Shown: one piece after another, positions 16,619-24,533 of the stretch | How positions within the stretch are numbered: the stretch's first letter is position 1 | How the letters are laid out: each line of letters begins with the position of its first letter | Assembly: GCA_964458645.1 (NCBI GenBank) | Contig: CAYWJU010000008.1 | Span: 14,171-78,170 of the forward strand | Length of the DNA: 64,000 nucleotides | Source: DAORHV01 sp964458645 | Lineage (GTDB): Bacteria > Patescibacteriota > Gracilibacteria > Peribacterales > Peribacteraceae | Direction of reading: 5' to 3' | Made by a program: the position numbers and the translations under genes | Notes under the pieces: generated by a model | Told to the model about the DNA's origin: nothing | What the model saw: the letters and a program-made list of their open reading frames with translations, nothing else | Databases searched by the model: none

Positions 16619-17317
16619 ATGCGCACCATGCGCAACCAGCCGGTGACCACCGGCACGTTCCTCCTCGGCGTCGCGTTGATCGCGATCGCCCTCTACAACA
16701 ACCAGTCCGCGTCCGCACAGGACAAGGGCACCCCGCAGTACATGACCCTCGACAAGGATTCGATGACGAAGCTCAAGAAGGCCGGCGACAGCGTGACCTT
16801 CGAGGCCGGAGACAACGGCAAGGCGAGCATCGACTTCTACGTGGGTACGACGAAGTACCCCGCCGAGGCGCACCTCGGAACCAAGGGCAAGGCGGTCTTC
16901 TCCCTCGAGTCGTTCAAGGACGGCGACAAGGAGAAGCTCTGTCTCGTCCTGCGGTTCGACCGGCCCGACAAGGACAACGCCAGCATCATGTTCCTGAAGC
17001 TCGCCCCCAAGATCCGGCAGATGGCGTTCACGACCGAAGAGGACCAAGATTTCGGCGCGAACATCTACACCGGTGTGGACAAGGGCGGCACCGAGCCAGA
17101 AGACGGGAAGGTGCGGAACATGTACAGCTCGATGGGCAACTACGGCGACAAGACCGCGGGCGGCAAGTTGTTCTACGTGACCCCCAGTTACAAGAACGAC
17201 ACGCACGAGGCGGAGGGCACGCGGGGATTCTTCATCGCCCCAGTGCCCCAGCCCACCACGCCGAAGAAGGTCGGGATCATCCTCGGCCTGACGACGTGGG
17301 AACCCGCCAAGAAGTGA
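16619..17317 (+). CDS. Hypothetical membrane-anchored or secreted protein of foreign appearance
   Basis: A 232-residue protein with an N-terminal hydrophobic segment (about residues 13-30, followed by SASAQD, which could be a signal-peptidase site). Family not recognised. The mature part is a Lys/Asp-rich globular domain with few cysteines. Start at 16619 (or 16628) precedes the signal segment; the longer frame to 16493 runs through the promoter. Codon use is strongly G/C-ending, like the divergent gene at 15365 and unlike the rest of the window, which suggests that both came together by transfer. It ends in TGA and is followed by a strong terminator. Confidence 0.7.
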   Translation: MRTMRNQPVTTGTFLLGVALIAIALYNNQSASAQDKGTPQYMTLDKDSMTKLKKAGDSVTFEAGDNGKASIDFYVGTTKYPAEAHLGTKGKAVFSLESFKDGDKEKLCLVLRFDRPDKDNASIMFLKLAPKIRQMAFTTEEDQDFGANIYTGVDKGGTEPEDGKVRNMYSSMGNYGDKTAGGKLFYVTPSYKNDTHEAEGTRGFFIAPVPQPTTPKKVGIILGLTTWEPAKK

Positions 17318-17384
17318 TCTGAAGACGCAATGTGACCAAGAGTGCATCCAAAGGGCATAGACGCAGCGACGGATCGCTGCATCG

Positions 17385-17417
17385 GGCCGGTGCTTGTAGC
17401 ACCGGCCACCCTTTTTT
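17385..17417 (+). terminator. Rho-independent terminator of the foreign cassette
   Basis: GGCCGGTGCT, TGT loop, AGCACCGGCC then a CTTTTTT run. A 10-bp GC-rich stem. Confidence 0.92.
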
Positions 17418-17468
17418 GTGTCTACGTAAAACTGTCCGAGTTTTTTCGTGCGATGACATGAAGTCAGA

Positions 17469-17543
17469 TGGAGCCGCCTGAGAGGATTGAACTCTCGACC
17501 CACGCATTACAAGTGCGTTGCTCTACCGCTGAGCTAAGGCGGC
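17469..17543 (-). tRNA. tRNA-Thr (anticodon TGT)
   Basis: The minus strand folds into a full cloverleaf: acceptor GCCGCCT/AGGCGGC, D arm GCTC-AGCGGTA-GAGC, anticodon stem ACGCA/TGCGT with loop CTTGTAA (anticodon at 17509-17511), T arm GAGAG-TTCAATC-CTCTC, and an encoded CCA at 17469-17471. The variable loop is short, so this is class I. The 3' end faces the foreign-looking cassette at 15365-17417. The sequence starting ATG at 17468 is only the shadow of this gene. Confidence 0.97.
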
Positions 17544-17660
17544 CTATGCTTCCGAACAAAGAACGGCTGACCGACGAGCATCATTATCGATTCACCGCGC
17601 TACGGCAAGCATACTCGACCTTTATAGACCAAAATTATAAAATATGGTAAAATAATATAA

Positions 17661-19385
17661 ATGTCGGAATACAAAAATACACAACTGGAAGCGCAGGAGG
17701 CAGCGCAAAAAGCCGACGTCCCCGGCGAGGTTTTGCACGGCATGCGGACGGATGCGCACGAGAACGTGAACGATGTCCTACAGATGGACGCGCACGCCGT
17801 CGCCGTGGCTGAATTTCGTCGGTTCATGAAAGTCGACGAATATCACGATCCTGATCTGCGATCGATGATCACGAAGAAAGACGAGCTGCTTTCTGCAGAT
17901 CCATATCTGCTGAATGACCCCGCGTTGCGCGCCGATATCGCCGCCTACGCCGGACGGTATTTGAAAGCAGAACTCGCAGGTGTCGTGGCGGCGTTTGGAT
18001 TGGGGGCGGCCGACGTGCAAAACCACATGAAGCCCGTCGTGCTGGAGGGCTTGAAACGCATGATGAGTAAGGACGAACAGAAAGGTATTTTGACCATGTT
18101 CCCAGGACTCCCCGATGATCCTGAATGGCATGATGCGGCACGACCGGCGGCACTGAAATCACTGCGCGCCGGTTCAACGGATTGGGTGCAGCGCCTGCGC
18201 GATGACGGCTTGCTGGCAGCGTCGTTTTTCGACGAAAGCATCCGCCGCGCATGCGAGGTCGGCATCGCCGACCTGCTGCGTTCGGACTACGTCTTCAAAG
18301 CCAAGTCGCTCATAGATTGGGCCACGGCCACGTTCGGAAATAAGGAAGCGTGGGAGCGAGTGTTCGACGAAAGCGTGCGTCACGAGGTGCGCGAATTGAG
18401 CATCGAAGGGGCGGAAGACGGCGAGCCTACCGACGACGGCAAACGATTCTTCGCCGATCCGTCGCTGGTGCGCACCGACCGCGAAACCCAGAATGCCTAC
18501 GAGGCATGGTGCGATCGCCTTCGTCCAGCATGGACGATGAACCGCTTCGTGGACGCGTACGCCATGGACATCCCGCTGCGTGGTTCGCAGATGCGGCTCA
18601 CCAACCTGCCTGAAGATTTCAAAAAAATGCCGCACGTCGCCATGGTGTACTGTCAGCAAAAACTAGAACGCCTGTTCCCGAACGCCAATCTGCGAGCACT
18701 GCAACTGTCCGCCGATCCGACAACGAAGAATGCATATTATCGACTGGGCAGTAACGTGGTCACGGTGCCGGCAGATGAACTGCTGCTGGATTTGTTCGAG
18801 TCGATCGGCGAGGAAGCCGGTCATGCCATCCGCCATGCGGTGGGACCCGAAGGCGAAAGGAATGAGGAAATGACGCATGAGTTTTTCGGATTTCTCGGCA
18901 GAATGATGCTGTTCGAGCAGGTGAAGAACGTAAAAACCAGTGCGTTCTTCCAGAAGCACGACGGGGCGACGCGCGTATCCGGCGGTGATGAAATCAACTT
19001 CCTGTATGGGCCGCGTTCACTGCGCAAGCGCAACCAGCAAACGCGAGCCAGGAAAACGTGGACCCGCACACGCTCCCGACTCCGCAGCGAAGCGGTTGCG
19101 GCTGGCGAACAGCCGCAGCTCAGCAACCATCGCGCAAGAGAAAAAGTGATACAAACGCCAGCGCGCGCGAAAGACCGCGAGCTGTTGGTCAATTACGAAA
19201 GTTCACTCATTCATCAGCGCGGCTACAAATACGCCGCAATGCACTTCACGCCGGACGTCATGGGCCGAGTCGATTTTGAAAAAGTATTCTCGTTACCCGA
19301 CGAAGAGGTGCGCAAACGTTTCTTTCGTCCGGATCCGGATTTTTCCGGTCTGTGGCGGGTAGAATCCGGCGAAAAACCCGCGTGA
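17661..19385 (+). CDS. Hypothetical protein, 574 aa
   Basis: A long soluble, acidic/basic mixed protein without signal peptide or membrane helix. No family recognised. Around residue 385 it carries EEAGHAIRHA, an Exx(x)HxxxH arrangement that could bind zinc, followed about 20 residues later by NEEMTHEFFGF; it is not a canonical HExxH metalloprotease. A basic Arg-rich segment (about 455-500) follows. Start at 17661 fits a TAAAAT -10 hexamer 7 nt upstream. It lies alone between tRNA-Thr and RNase P RNA. Some CPR genomes carry long lineage-specific proteins of this sort; function unknown. Confidence 0.75.
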   Translation: MSEYKNTQLEAQEAAQKADVPGEVLHGMRTDAHENVNDVLQMDAHAVAVAEFRRFMKVDEYHDPDLRSMITKKDELLSADPYLLNDPALRADIAAYAGRYLKAELAGVVAAFGLGAADVQNHMKPVVLEGLKRMMSKDEQKGILTMFPGLPDDPEWHDAARPAALKSLRAGSTDWVQRLRDDGLLAASFFDESIRRACEVGIADLLRSDYVFKAKSLIDWATATFGNKEAWERVFDESVRHEVRELSIEGAEDGEPTDDGKRFFADPSLVRTDRETQNAYEAWCDRLRPAWTMNRFVDAYAMDIPLRGSQMRLTNLPEDFKKMPHVAMVYCQQKLERLFPNANLRALQLSADPTTKNAYYRLGSNVVTVPADELLLDLFESIGEEAGHAIRHAVGPEGERNEEMTHEFFGFLGRMMLFEQVKNVKTSAFFQKHDGATRVSGGDEINFLYGPRSLRKRNQQTRARKTWTRTRSRLRSEAVAAGEQPQLSNHRAREKVIQTPARAKDRELLVNYESSLIHQRGYKYAAMHFTPDVMGRVDFEKVFSLPDEEVRKRFFRPDPDFSGLWRVESGEKPA

Positions 19386-19412
19386 GTGATTGTCCAACAA
19401 CCGAATTTCAGG

Positions 19413-19418
19413 GATAAT
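19413..19418 (+). promoter_or_regulatory. -10 element GATAAT for RNase P RNA
   Basis: GATAAT lies 5-9 nt before the predicted 5' end of RNase P RNA (about 19423). Confidence 0.5.
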
Positions 19419-19422
19419 AAGG

Positions 19423-19830
19423 ATCCTGCTCTTTGGGCGACCGCCGCGGTGCTTGCACCGGGGAGGAACGTCCGGACACCAATGGAACGCCATGTGGGTA
19501 ACGCCCACCCACGCGCGATATACCTAAAACGCGCGTGAGGACTAGTGCCACAGAGACGAGTCCCGTCACGTACATCTCCGGTCTCCGGGGACCAAACGAT
19601 GGGAAGTGAAACGGCCCTACGGGGCCCCTGTAGTGATGCGCAAGCATCTACTGCAGGGCGGTAAACTCTTGGTGGTGCAAGGAGGAATTGGGTGGCAGGA
19701 GTTCGCGATGGTTCCGTCGCGCCAGCTACCCCTCCGCTTGAGGCGCCGAGCAATCGGCGTCCTAGAGAGATGGTCGCCTCATTCCGCGCAAGCGGGAGAG
19801 ACAGAATCCGGCGTACAGAAGGGCAGGACA
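19423..19830 (+). ncRNA. rnpB: RNase P RNA (catalytic subunit M1)
   Basis: About 408 nt. The 5' conserved region GAGGAACGTCCGGACACC (a variant of the universal GAGGAAAGTCCGGGC) is near 19462, and the 3' conserved ACAGAATCCGGCGTACAG is at 19801-19818. The termini TCCTGCTCTT (19424) and AAGGGCAGGA (19819) pair as P1. Internal GGCGGTAAAC (about 19658) matches the J11/12-P10 type region. The overall plan fits bacterial type A. It processes pre-tRNA 5' ends. Frames read across it are not genes. Confidence 0.96.
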
Positions 19831-19834
19831 AACG

Positions 19835-19860
19835 ACATCCGGGCAGCCGGATGTTTTTTG
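19835..19860 (+). terminator. Rho-independent terminator of rnpB
   Basis: ACATCCGG, GCAG loop, CCGGATGT then TTTTT, 5 nt past the RNA end. Confidence 0.93.
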
Positions 19861-19881
19861 TATTCCAGAAACCCAAAGAAT

Positions 19882-19941
19882 CCGATGAAACCGACGATGC
19901 CGAGGAAGGCGGCTATTCTTCGGAATCTTCGGTTTCATCGG
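19882..19941. repeat. Long intergenic hairpin built from 9-bp repeat units (copy A)
   Basis: CCGATGAAACCGA at 19882-19894 and its exact complement at 19929-19941 are continued inward by an imperfect stem, giving about 24 paired bases and a short loop. Both arms are made of 9-bp units related to GGNTTCTTC. The same unit occurs at about 30246, 44088 and 48366. Confidence 0.75.
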
Positions 19942-19958
19942 CGTCCTCCGGGATAGGC

Positions 19959-19964
19959 TATACT
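19959..19964 (+). promoter_or_regulatory. -10 element TATACT, leaderless arrangement
   Basis: TATACT 8 nt before the GTG start at 19973, no Shine-Dalgarno sequence. Confidence 0.6.
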
Positions 19965-19972
19965 CAGCCCCT

Positions 19973-21364
19973 GTGAAGTACTCCGAGATCCTCTTCGGCG
20001 TCCTGCGCGTGCCTCTGGATGCGCTCGCGGCGTTGGCGGCGTTGCTGCTGGCCTACCGTCTGCGCGAAGCGAACATCGACCTGTTGCCCGGCATGCAGAT
20101 CATTACTCAGCCGTCGAATCTGCCTGTCTTTTCGTACTACTTGCAAACATTCGTGCTGCCGTGGGTCGGCGTGTACATCGGTCTGAGCGCGGTACTGCGG
20201 TTGTATCACCTACGCATTACGCTCGGCGCGTGGCATGAAATGGGCCGAGTCGCTCTGGCAGCGAGTATGTGGCTCATGTTGATTATCGCGTGGTTTTTCT
20301 TGGTGGAGAAGCAACTGTTCTTCTCGCGCGCACTGTTGTTGCAATCGACCGTGCTGCTCATGGTGTTCGCCATGGCCGGACGAGCGGCAGTCGTGCTGTT
20401 GCAGCGAGCGTGCTTGCGACGCAATATCGGTGTTCGCACAGTCGTGTCGTTCGGCGGACGCGAATTGCCGCACGTCATGCACGAAGCATTGCGCGGCGAG
20501 CCGCGCTTCCGTTACATCGGCCACTTGTCCGATCTGGATGGGCTCAAGCGCTTCGAGAACGAACGTCCAATCGACCTCATCTTGCATACCGATCCGCTGC
20601 CGAACGGCGAAGAAACTGCGCAACTGATCGACTACTGCCGCAGTCACCACATCGGTTATTCGTTTCTGCCGCCAGTATTCGTGGATTCGCCACACCAACT
20701 CTCCATGGATCGCCTTGGCTTAGTGCCGTTGCTCAAGTTCGAACCGACACCGCTGGACGGTTGGGGCCGCGTCTGGAAACGCCTGTTCGACGTCATCGGC
20801 GGTATTGCCCTGCTTGTCGTCCTGAGTCCATTGCTCGTGGTTATCTCGGTATTGGTGCTGCTGACAAGCGGCTGGCCGATTTTGTATATCAGCCGACGCG
20901 TCGGGCAACATTGCTGCGGCAGCATCCCTGTGTTGAAATTCCGCACCATGATCCGCGATGCCGATGCACGCAAGCAGGAGTTCGCCGAACTCAGTCACCG
21001 CGACGGCCCCCTGTTCAAGGTCCAGAATGATCCGCGCGTCACGCCCATCGGCCGCCTCTTGCGACGTTGGAGCGCTGATGAATTCCCACAATTGTTCAAT
21101 GTGATCGTCGGCCAGCTCTCGCTAGTGGGCCCGCGTCCGCATCTGCCGGATGAAGTCCGCAAATACCGCGAAGACCAACGCCGCGTGTTCGCCGTGCGTC
21201 CGGGCGTGACCGGGTTGGCGCAAGTATCCGGCCGCTCGAATTTGAAATTTGAAGACGAGGTTCGCTACGACATGCAGTACATTGAAGAGTGGTCGCTGGC
21301 GCTGGATATGTGGATTTTGTGGCGCACCGTCTTCGTGGTGCTGTGGGGGAAAGGAGCGGATTAG
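19973..21364 (+). CDS. Undecaprenyl-phosphate sugar-1-phosphate transferase (polyprenyl glycosylphosphotransferase)
   Basis: A 463-residue PNPT-type initiating enzyme. N-terminal half has about four or five membrane helices (residues 5-130) and a CoA-binding-like soluble domain. The C-terminal half is the catalytic bacterial sugar transferase domain: membrane re-entrant KRLFDVIGGIALLVVLSPL, then VLKFRTM, DPRVTPIGRLLRRWSADEFPQ, SLVGPRP and VRPGVTGLAQVSGR. It transfers a hexose-1-phosphate from UDP-sugar to undecaprenyl phosphate to begin surface polysaccharide synthesis. GTG start is supported by the -10 element. Works logically with the flippase at 54880 and the glycosyltransferases here. Confidence 0.93.
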   Translation: MKYSEILFGVLRVPLDALAALAALLLAYRLREANIDLLPGMQIITQPSNLPVFSYYLQTFVLPWVGVYIGLSAVLRLYHLRITLGAWHEMGRVALAASMWLMLIIAWFFLVEKQLFFSRALLLQSTVLLMVFAMAGRAAVVLLQRACLRRNIGVRTVVSFGGRELPHVMHEALRGEPRFRYIGHLSDLDGLKRFENERPIDLILHTDPLPNGEETAQLIDYCRSHHIGYSFLPPVFVDSPHQLSMDRLGLVPLLKFEPTPLDGWGRVWKRLFDVIGGIALLVVLSPLLVVISVLVLLTSGWPILYISRRVGQHCCGSIPVLKFRTMIRDADARKQEFAELSHRDGPLFKVQNDPRVTPIGRLLRRWSADEFPQLFNVIVGQLSLVGPRPHLPDEVRKYREDQRRVFAVRPGVTGLAQVSGRSNLKFEDEVRYDMQYIEEWSLALDMWILWRTVFVVLWGKGAD

Positions 21365-21393
21365 AAAATCCAAAATAGGTCTTCTTGGATTTT
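21365..21393 (+). terminator. Hairpin after the sugar transferase
   Basis: AAAATCCAA and TTGGATTTT form a perfect 9-bp stem right after the stop codon, followed by a moderately T-rich stretch. It may terminate transcription from either side of this convergent junction. Confidence 0.5.
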
Positions 21394-21416
21394 GGGATTT
21401 GATATTTTCCCAGGCG

Positions 21417-23753
21417 CTATAACAACGACAGCTGCCCGGCATCGGGTTTCTTCTTCGACGGCTTTGGCGCAGGCGCCGACGCAGCAGCCCTCACCGACGC
21501 TGCGGATGGAGCGGCGGGCATGCCAAGCGTGTCCAGGTAGGCTCGGATTTGTTTGCCATACCCCTTGGTACGCAGGCGTTCATCCAGATAATCGGCAATG
21601 GCATCTGCAGTGCGGTGTTTGCAGAACGTGCGCAGCAGACGGAACAGGCGATGCATGAGACGCGGCAACGAGTACTCGCCGAACGGATCGCGGAACCTGC
21701 CTGCACGACGGCCGATGACGGCGTGTGACGGATGGTCGAATGGCAGCGTCTGCACCAGCAAGCGGTCCACCGTATTCGGCGGAAGCTCGAAGGTTTCGTA
21801 TGACCACGGCGTAAGAACCAATACTGCCGGTGCGGGTGCCGCGGCGAATTCGGCCTGCATTCTCCCCTGTCCACCGTTAAATCCCTGGCAGATGAGCGTT
21901 ACGCCCTCTTGCTCCAAGCGCAGCGCATGGCGTACGAACACGTCTTCAATAATGCGCTTGCTGCCGACCAGCAACACCGTCTTGCCGGTAAACGTGCCGG
22001 CGAACAACGCCTGCAGTCCCATGCCCTCGGTGAACACGATGTCCGGTCCGCCTTGCGAGGCGTCTGGCACTGCGACGATTGTCGTCTTCATGCCCACTGC
22101 CAATATTGCGCCGAGTGTCTTGGCGCTGCCGGGCGGAATCAACAATGCCGTCGGGTAGACATCGAAGAGTTGTTCTTTCAGCACGACGGCAATGTCCTCG
22201 GGGACCGACTTTAAGTGGCGGCTGCCGTCCTGAAACACTTCCATCCATGTAATGCGTCCGTGCAGATTTTCCGGAGTAAGAATGCGGGCGATATTCTCGA
22301 GGTAATGCTGCACGCGTGCGCCGACTCCGGATTGCATCAATTGCTCGATAATGTCACGCAAGCCCTCGGCTTCACGACTATGAATGTCGGCATCCACGAC
22401 GTACCGCAAATCGGTGCCGGCACACGTTTTCTCCAACCAAATTTCCAAGAGATCGACCAATTTTGTCAGTGTGGCGTCACCTGCGGCACCTGCACGTAAC
22501 GGCGCCACCGGGCAGTACCAGCCGAATGCGGTAGTGGCGGTGTCTTCCAGCATGGACGCGTCGTCGATGACGATTTCACAATTCTTCCCGAGCAACGCCG
22601 ACTTGTCCTCGGCGAGTTTCAGTAGCTCTTGGTGATCCACCACGACCGTCGCGGCATCATTGGAAACCTGTTTCAGATACGCCTCCTCGCCTCTTGCACA
22701 GGCCAACTTGCCGGTCCACACAGAGTGTTCGTCGCCGTGCAGCGGGATCTGCGCACGCACCGACGGTGCGTAGAGCTTTAACTTCATTGCCAGCGTGCAC
22801 TCGTCTTCCGTGAACGCCTCCTGTTTCAAGAATGTTTCGGCTGCGGCAGGACGTAAAACGAGTTCAGGCGGATACAGCACGCACGCACCGTCGGGAACGC
22901 CGAAGCGACGGACCCAGGCCTCGATGTTCTTCACGGCGACCCAGCGCTGCCACGGCAGGTCGCGACCTGCGTGGCGCTGCTTGCCCTTGGCCGATGGACG
23001 CATGCAGCCGAGGACGAACTCTGGCTGCAGCCCTTCTTCCACCAACTGCACGGAACCGATTGTTGGAGTAATCGCGACACTGATATCGGCATGTGCAGAT
23101 GCGTCTTTCACCACGCCGCGCTTTAGCCATTGCGGACGACTCTTGCCGACAGATTCGCTCGTCAGTCCCTCGAACAACATGCGGTACCCGGCCGGCGAAC
23201 GAGCGGCGATACTGGCAATGTCGGCGCGCGCGTCGGGCGGCAGCTGCGACAAGCGTTCCCAGCAATGTGACAGTAGTTCGAGTGTGGCATGCACGTCGCC
23301 AAGCGCACGGTGCTTGGGTTCGTGGTTCAGCTTCAAGATTTCGCTCATGTACCCCAGCGAGTAGCTGGAGAGTTCCGGGAACACGATGCTGGCCAGCATG
23401 GACGTATCGATCCATGGCTGTGCGGACAAATCCCAACCCTCGCCTTTCAGCATGCCGATGTCGAAGCGCACGTTCTGGCCCACAATGAGGGTGTCCGACG
23501 TCACCATCGCCGAAATTTTGGGCAAGATGTCGGCAAACGCCGGCTTACCCTTCAGGTCTTCGTTCTTAATCTGCGTGATGACCTGCACGTGCGGAGGGAT
23601 CTCGCCCGGAATAGACAGCAATTGCTCGTACGTCTCCACAACCTTGCCGCCCTTCACGTCCACGCAGGCATATTCGATGACCCGGTGCGTGCGCGGAACA
23701 AAACCCGTCGTCTCGGTATCCAGCACCAGTAATGGAATGTTCGGCAGCTTCAC
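21417..23753 (-). CDS. DnaQ-like 3'-5' exonuclease fused to a degenerate DinG-type helicase
   Basis: A 778-residue two-part protein. Residues 1-170 are a DEDDh exonuclease with Exo I LDTETTGF, Exo II in QNVRFDIGML and Exo III HRALGDVHAT. The remainder has the architecture of DinG (XPD-like helicase): a block TVVVDHQELL..., a Walker-B position reading IDDASMLED, and a C-terminal LLVQTLPFDHPS...LPRLMHRLFRLLRTF module. The Walker A GxGKT is not visible and the DEAH box is replaced by DDAS, so ATP hydrolysis is doubtful. GTG start at 23753 is chosen because TATGCT lies 6 nt upstream; upstream ATGs at 23849/23852 would place the -10 inside the gene. Probably acts in DNA repair. Confidence 0.85.
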   Translation of the reverse strand: MKLPNIPLLVLDTETTGFVPRTHRVIEYACVDVKGGKVVETYEQLLSIPGEIPPHVQVITQIKNEDLKGKPAFADILPKISAMVTSDTLIVGQNVRFDIGMLKGEGWDLSAQPWIDTSMLASIVFPELSSYSLGYMSEILKLNHEPKHRALGDVHATLELLSHCWERLSQLPPDARADIASIAARSPAGYRMLFEGLTSESVGKSRPQWLKRGVVKDASAHADISVAITPTIGSVQLVEEGLQPEFVLGCMRPSAKGKQRHAGRDLPWQRWVAVKNIEAWVRRFGVPDGACVLYPPELVLRPAAAETFLKQEAFTEDECTLAMKLKLYAPSVRAQIPLHGDEHSVWTGKLACARGEEAYLKQVSNDAATVVVDHQELLKLAEDKSALLGKNCEIVIDDASMLEDTATTAFGWYCPVAPLRAGAAGDATLTKLVDLLEIWLEKTCAGTDLRYVVDADIHSREAEGLRDIIEQLMQSGVGARVQHYLENIARILTPENLHGRITWMEVFQDGSRHLKSVPEDIAVVLKEQLFDVYPTALLIPPGSAKTLGAILAVGMKTTIVAVPDASQGGPDIVFTEGMGLQALFAGTFTGKTVLLVGSKRIIEDVFVRHALRLEQEGVTLICQGFNGGQGRMQAEFAAAPAPAVLVLTPWSYETFELPPNTVDRLLVQTLPFDHPSHAVIGRRAGRFRDPFGEYSLPRLMHRLFRLLRTFCKHRTADAIADYLDERLRTKGYGKQIRAYLDTLGMPAAPSAASVRAAASAPAPKPSKKKPDAGQLSLL

Positions 23754-23759
23754 CCTCGC

Positions 23760-23765
23760 AGCATA
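23760..23765 (-). promoter_or_regulatory. -10 element TATGCT, leaderless arrangement (minus strand)
   Basis: TATGCT read on the minus strand, 6 nt before the GTG at 23753. Confidence 0.45.
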
Positions 23766-23797
23766 GCGTAGTGCGGCGAACCGCGGACATCGAAATT

Positions 23798-23825
23798 CGC
23801 CGCGCCCCTCGTAAGGGACGCGGCG
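23798..23825 (-). terminator. Strong hairpin after the orphan gene
   Basis: CGCCGCG and CGCGGCG close a stem extended by CCCCT/AGGGA-like pairs. On the minus strand it is followed only by a weak T stretch (AATTTCG), so termination is probable but not certain. Confidence 0.5.
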
Positions 23826-23838
23826 ATGCGATAGGGAA

Positions 23839-24330
23839 TCAGAGGCCATCATTCGGCGTACGGCGCGGCACGATCACGCCGGAGAAATCTGCGGGCAGGG
23901 CGTTCGCGACCGGAGGACTCATGAACTCGCGGTCTTCACCTCGGAACTGCAACTCCAGACGGAAATGCCTGAAGTGATCATGGGGGCGGCAGAAGCGCGC
24001 AGACTTGATGATCTTGCGGGATGAAACCCGCATGCGCGGCCAGGCGGCCAGTTCCTCGGCTGGGAACTCGGGGTCGCCGAGGTTGTCCCAATCCTTGGGC
24101 GCCAGACGCCAGCGATCGGCATCGACGAGCTGGAGGCGGAAGTGTTCGACGATGAATCCATCGGCACTGTCGCCTTGCTCGACGACGACTTCCGCGCCGC
24201 CAATCAGGAATGTGTAGCAAGCGACGATCCATGCCTCGCTACTCGCCAGGGGTCCAGAGACACGGATAAGTGCCGGCGCTGCGCCGTCACCCCGGACACC
24301 GTACTGATCAACAATCATTCGAGCCGTCAT
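23839..24330 (-). CDS. Orphan hypothetical protein with its own canonical promoter
   Basis: A 163-residue protein, no signal peptide or membrane segment, rich in Arg/Phe/Glu/Asp in the second half (a CRPHDHFRHFRLELQF segment near residues 113-128 has four histidines/cysteine and could bind metal). No family recognised. It is supported as a gene by a textbook promoter (TTGACA, 16 bp, TACTAT) about 100 nt upstream and by a hairpin after the stop. Composition is more G/C-rich than the neighbours, as in the 15365-17317 cassette. Frames on the opposite strand look like shadows. It could be a recent acquisition. Confidence 0.6.
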   Translation of the reverse strand: MTARMIVDQYGVRGDGAAPALIRVSGPLASSEAWIVACYTFLIGGAEVVVEQGDSADGFIVEHFRLQLVDADRWRLAPKDWDNLGDPEFPAEELAAWPRMRVSSRKIIKSARFCRPHDHFRHFRLELQFRGEDREFMSPPVANALPADFSGVIVPRRTPNDGL

Positions 24331-24434
24331 GACTACTGACTCCGCACTGCTGCAGCCCCCATTCGCGAATATCTTTCGCGATGCCTATGGAAGCTGCAGC
24401 GTGAGGATTGGGGTACGACAAAGAGCGGTCGCGC

Positions 24435-24462
24435 ATAGTAATGCCTCCACGCGGCATGTCAA
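24435..24462 (-). promoter_or_regulatory. Canonical sigma-70-type promoter TTGACA-16-TACTAT
   Basis: On the minus strand, TTGACA (24457-24462) and TACTAT (24435-24440) with 16-bp spacing. It leaves a leader of about 98 nt before the ATG at 24330, which contains short inverted repeats (TTCGCGAA/TTTCGCGA and CTGCAG pairs at about 24347-24400). Confidence 0.75.
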
Positions 24463-24483
24463 TTTTTTTGTACATTGGACAAT

Positions 24484-24517
24484 CAAAAACCGCGCCCGGT
24501 GAGGAGCGCGGCTTTGG
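24484..24517 (-). terminator. Rho-independent terminator of nusA
   Basis: On the minus strand CCGCGC, loop, GCGCGG followed by TTTTT, 17 nt past the nusA stop. Confidence 0.85.
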
Positions 24518-24533
24518 CTTGTATTGCGGAGTA

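Noticed and set aside
16537..17322. Second frame over the 16619-17317 gene
   Set aside because: Arg/Gln/Gly-biased composition from G/C-rich third positions of the real gene; no initiation context.
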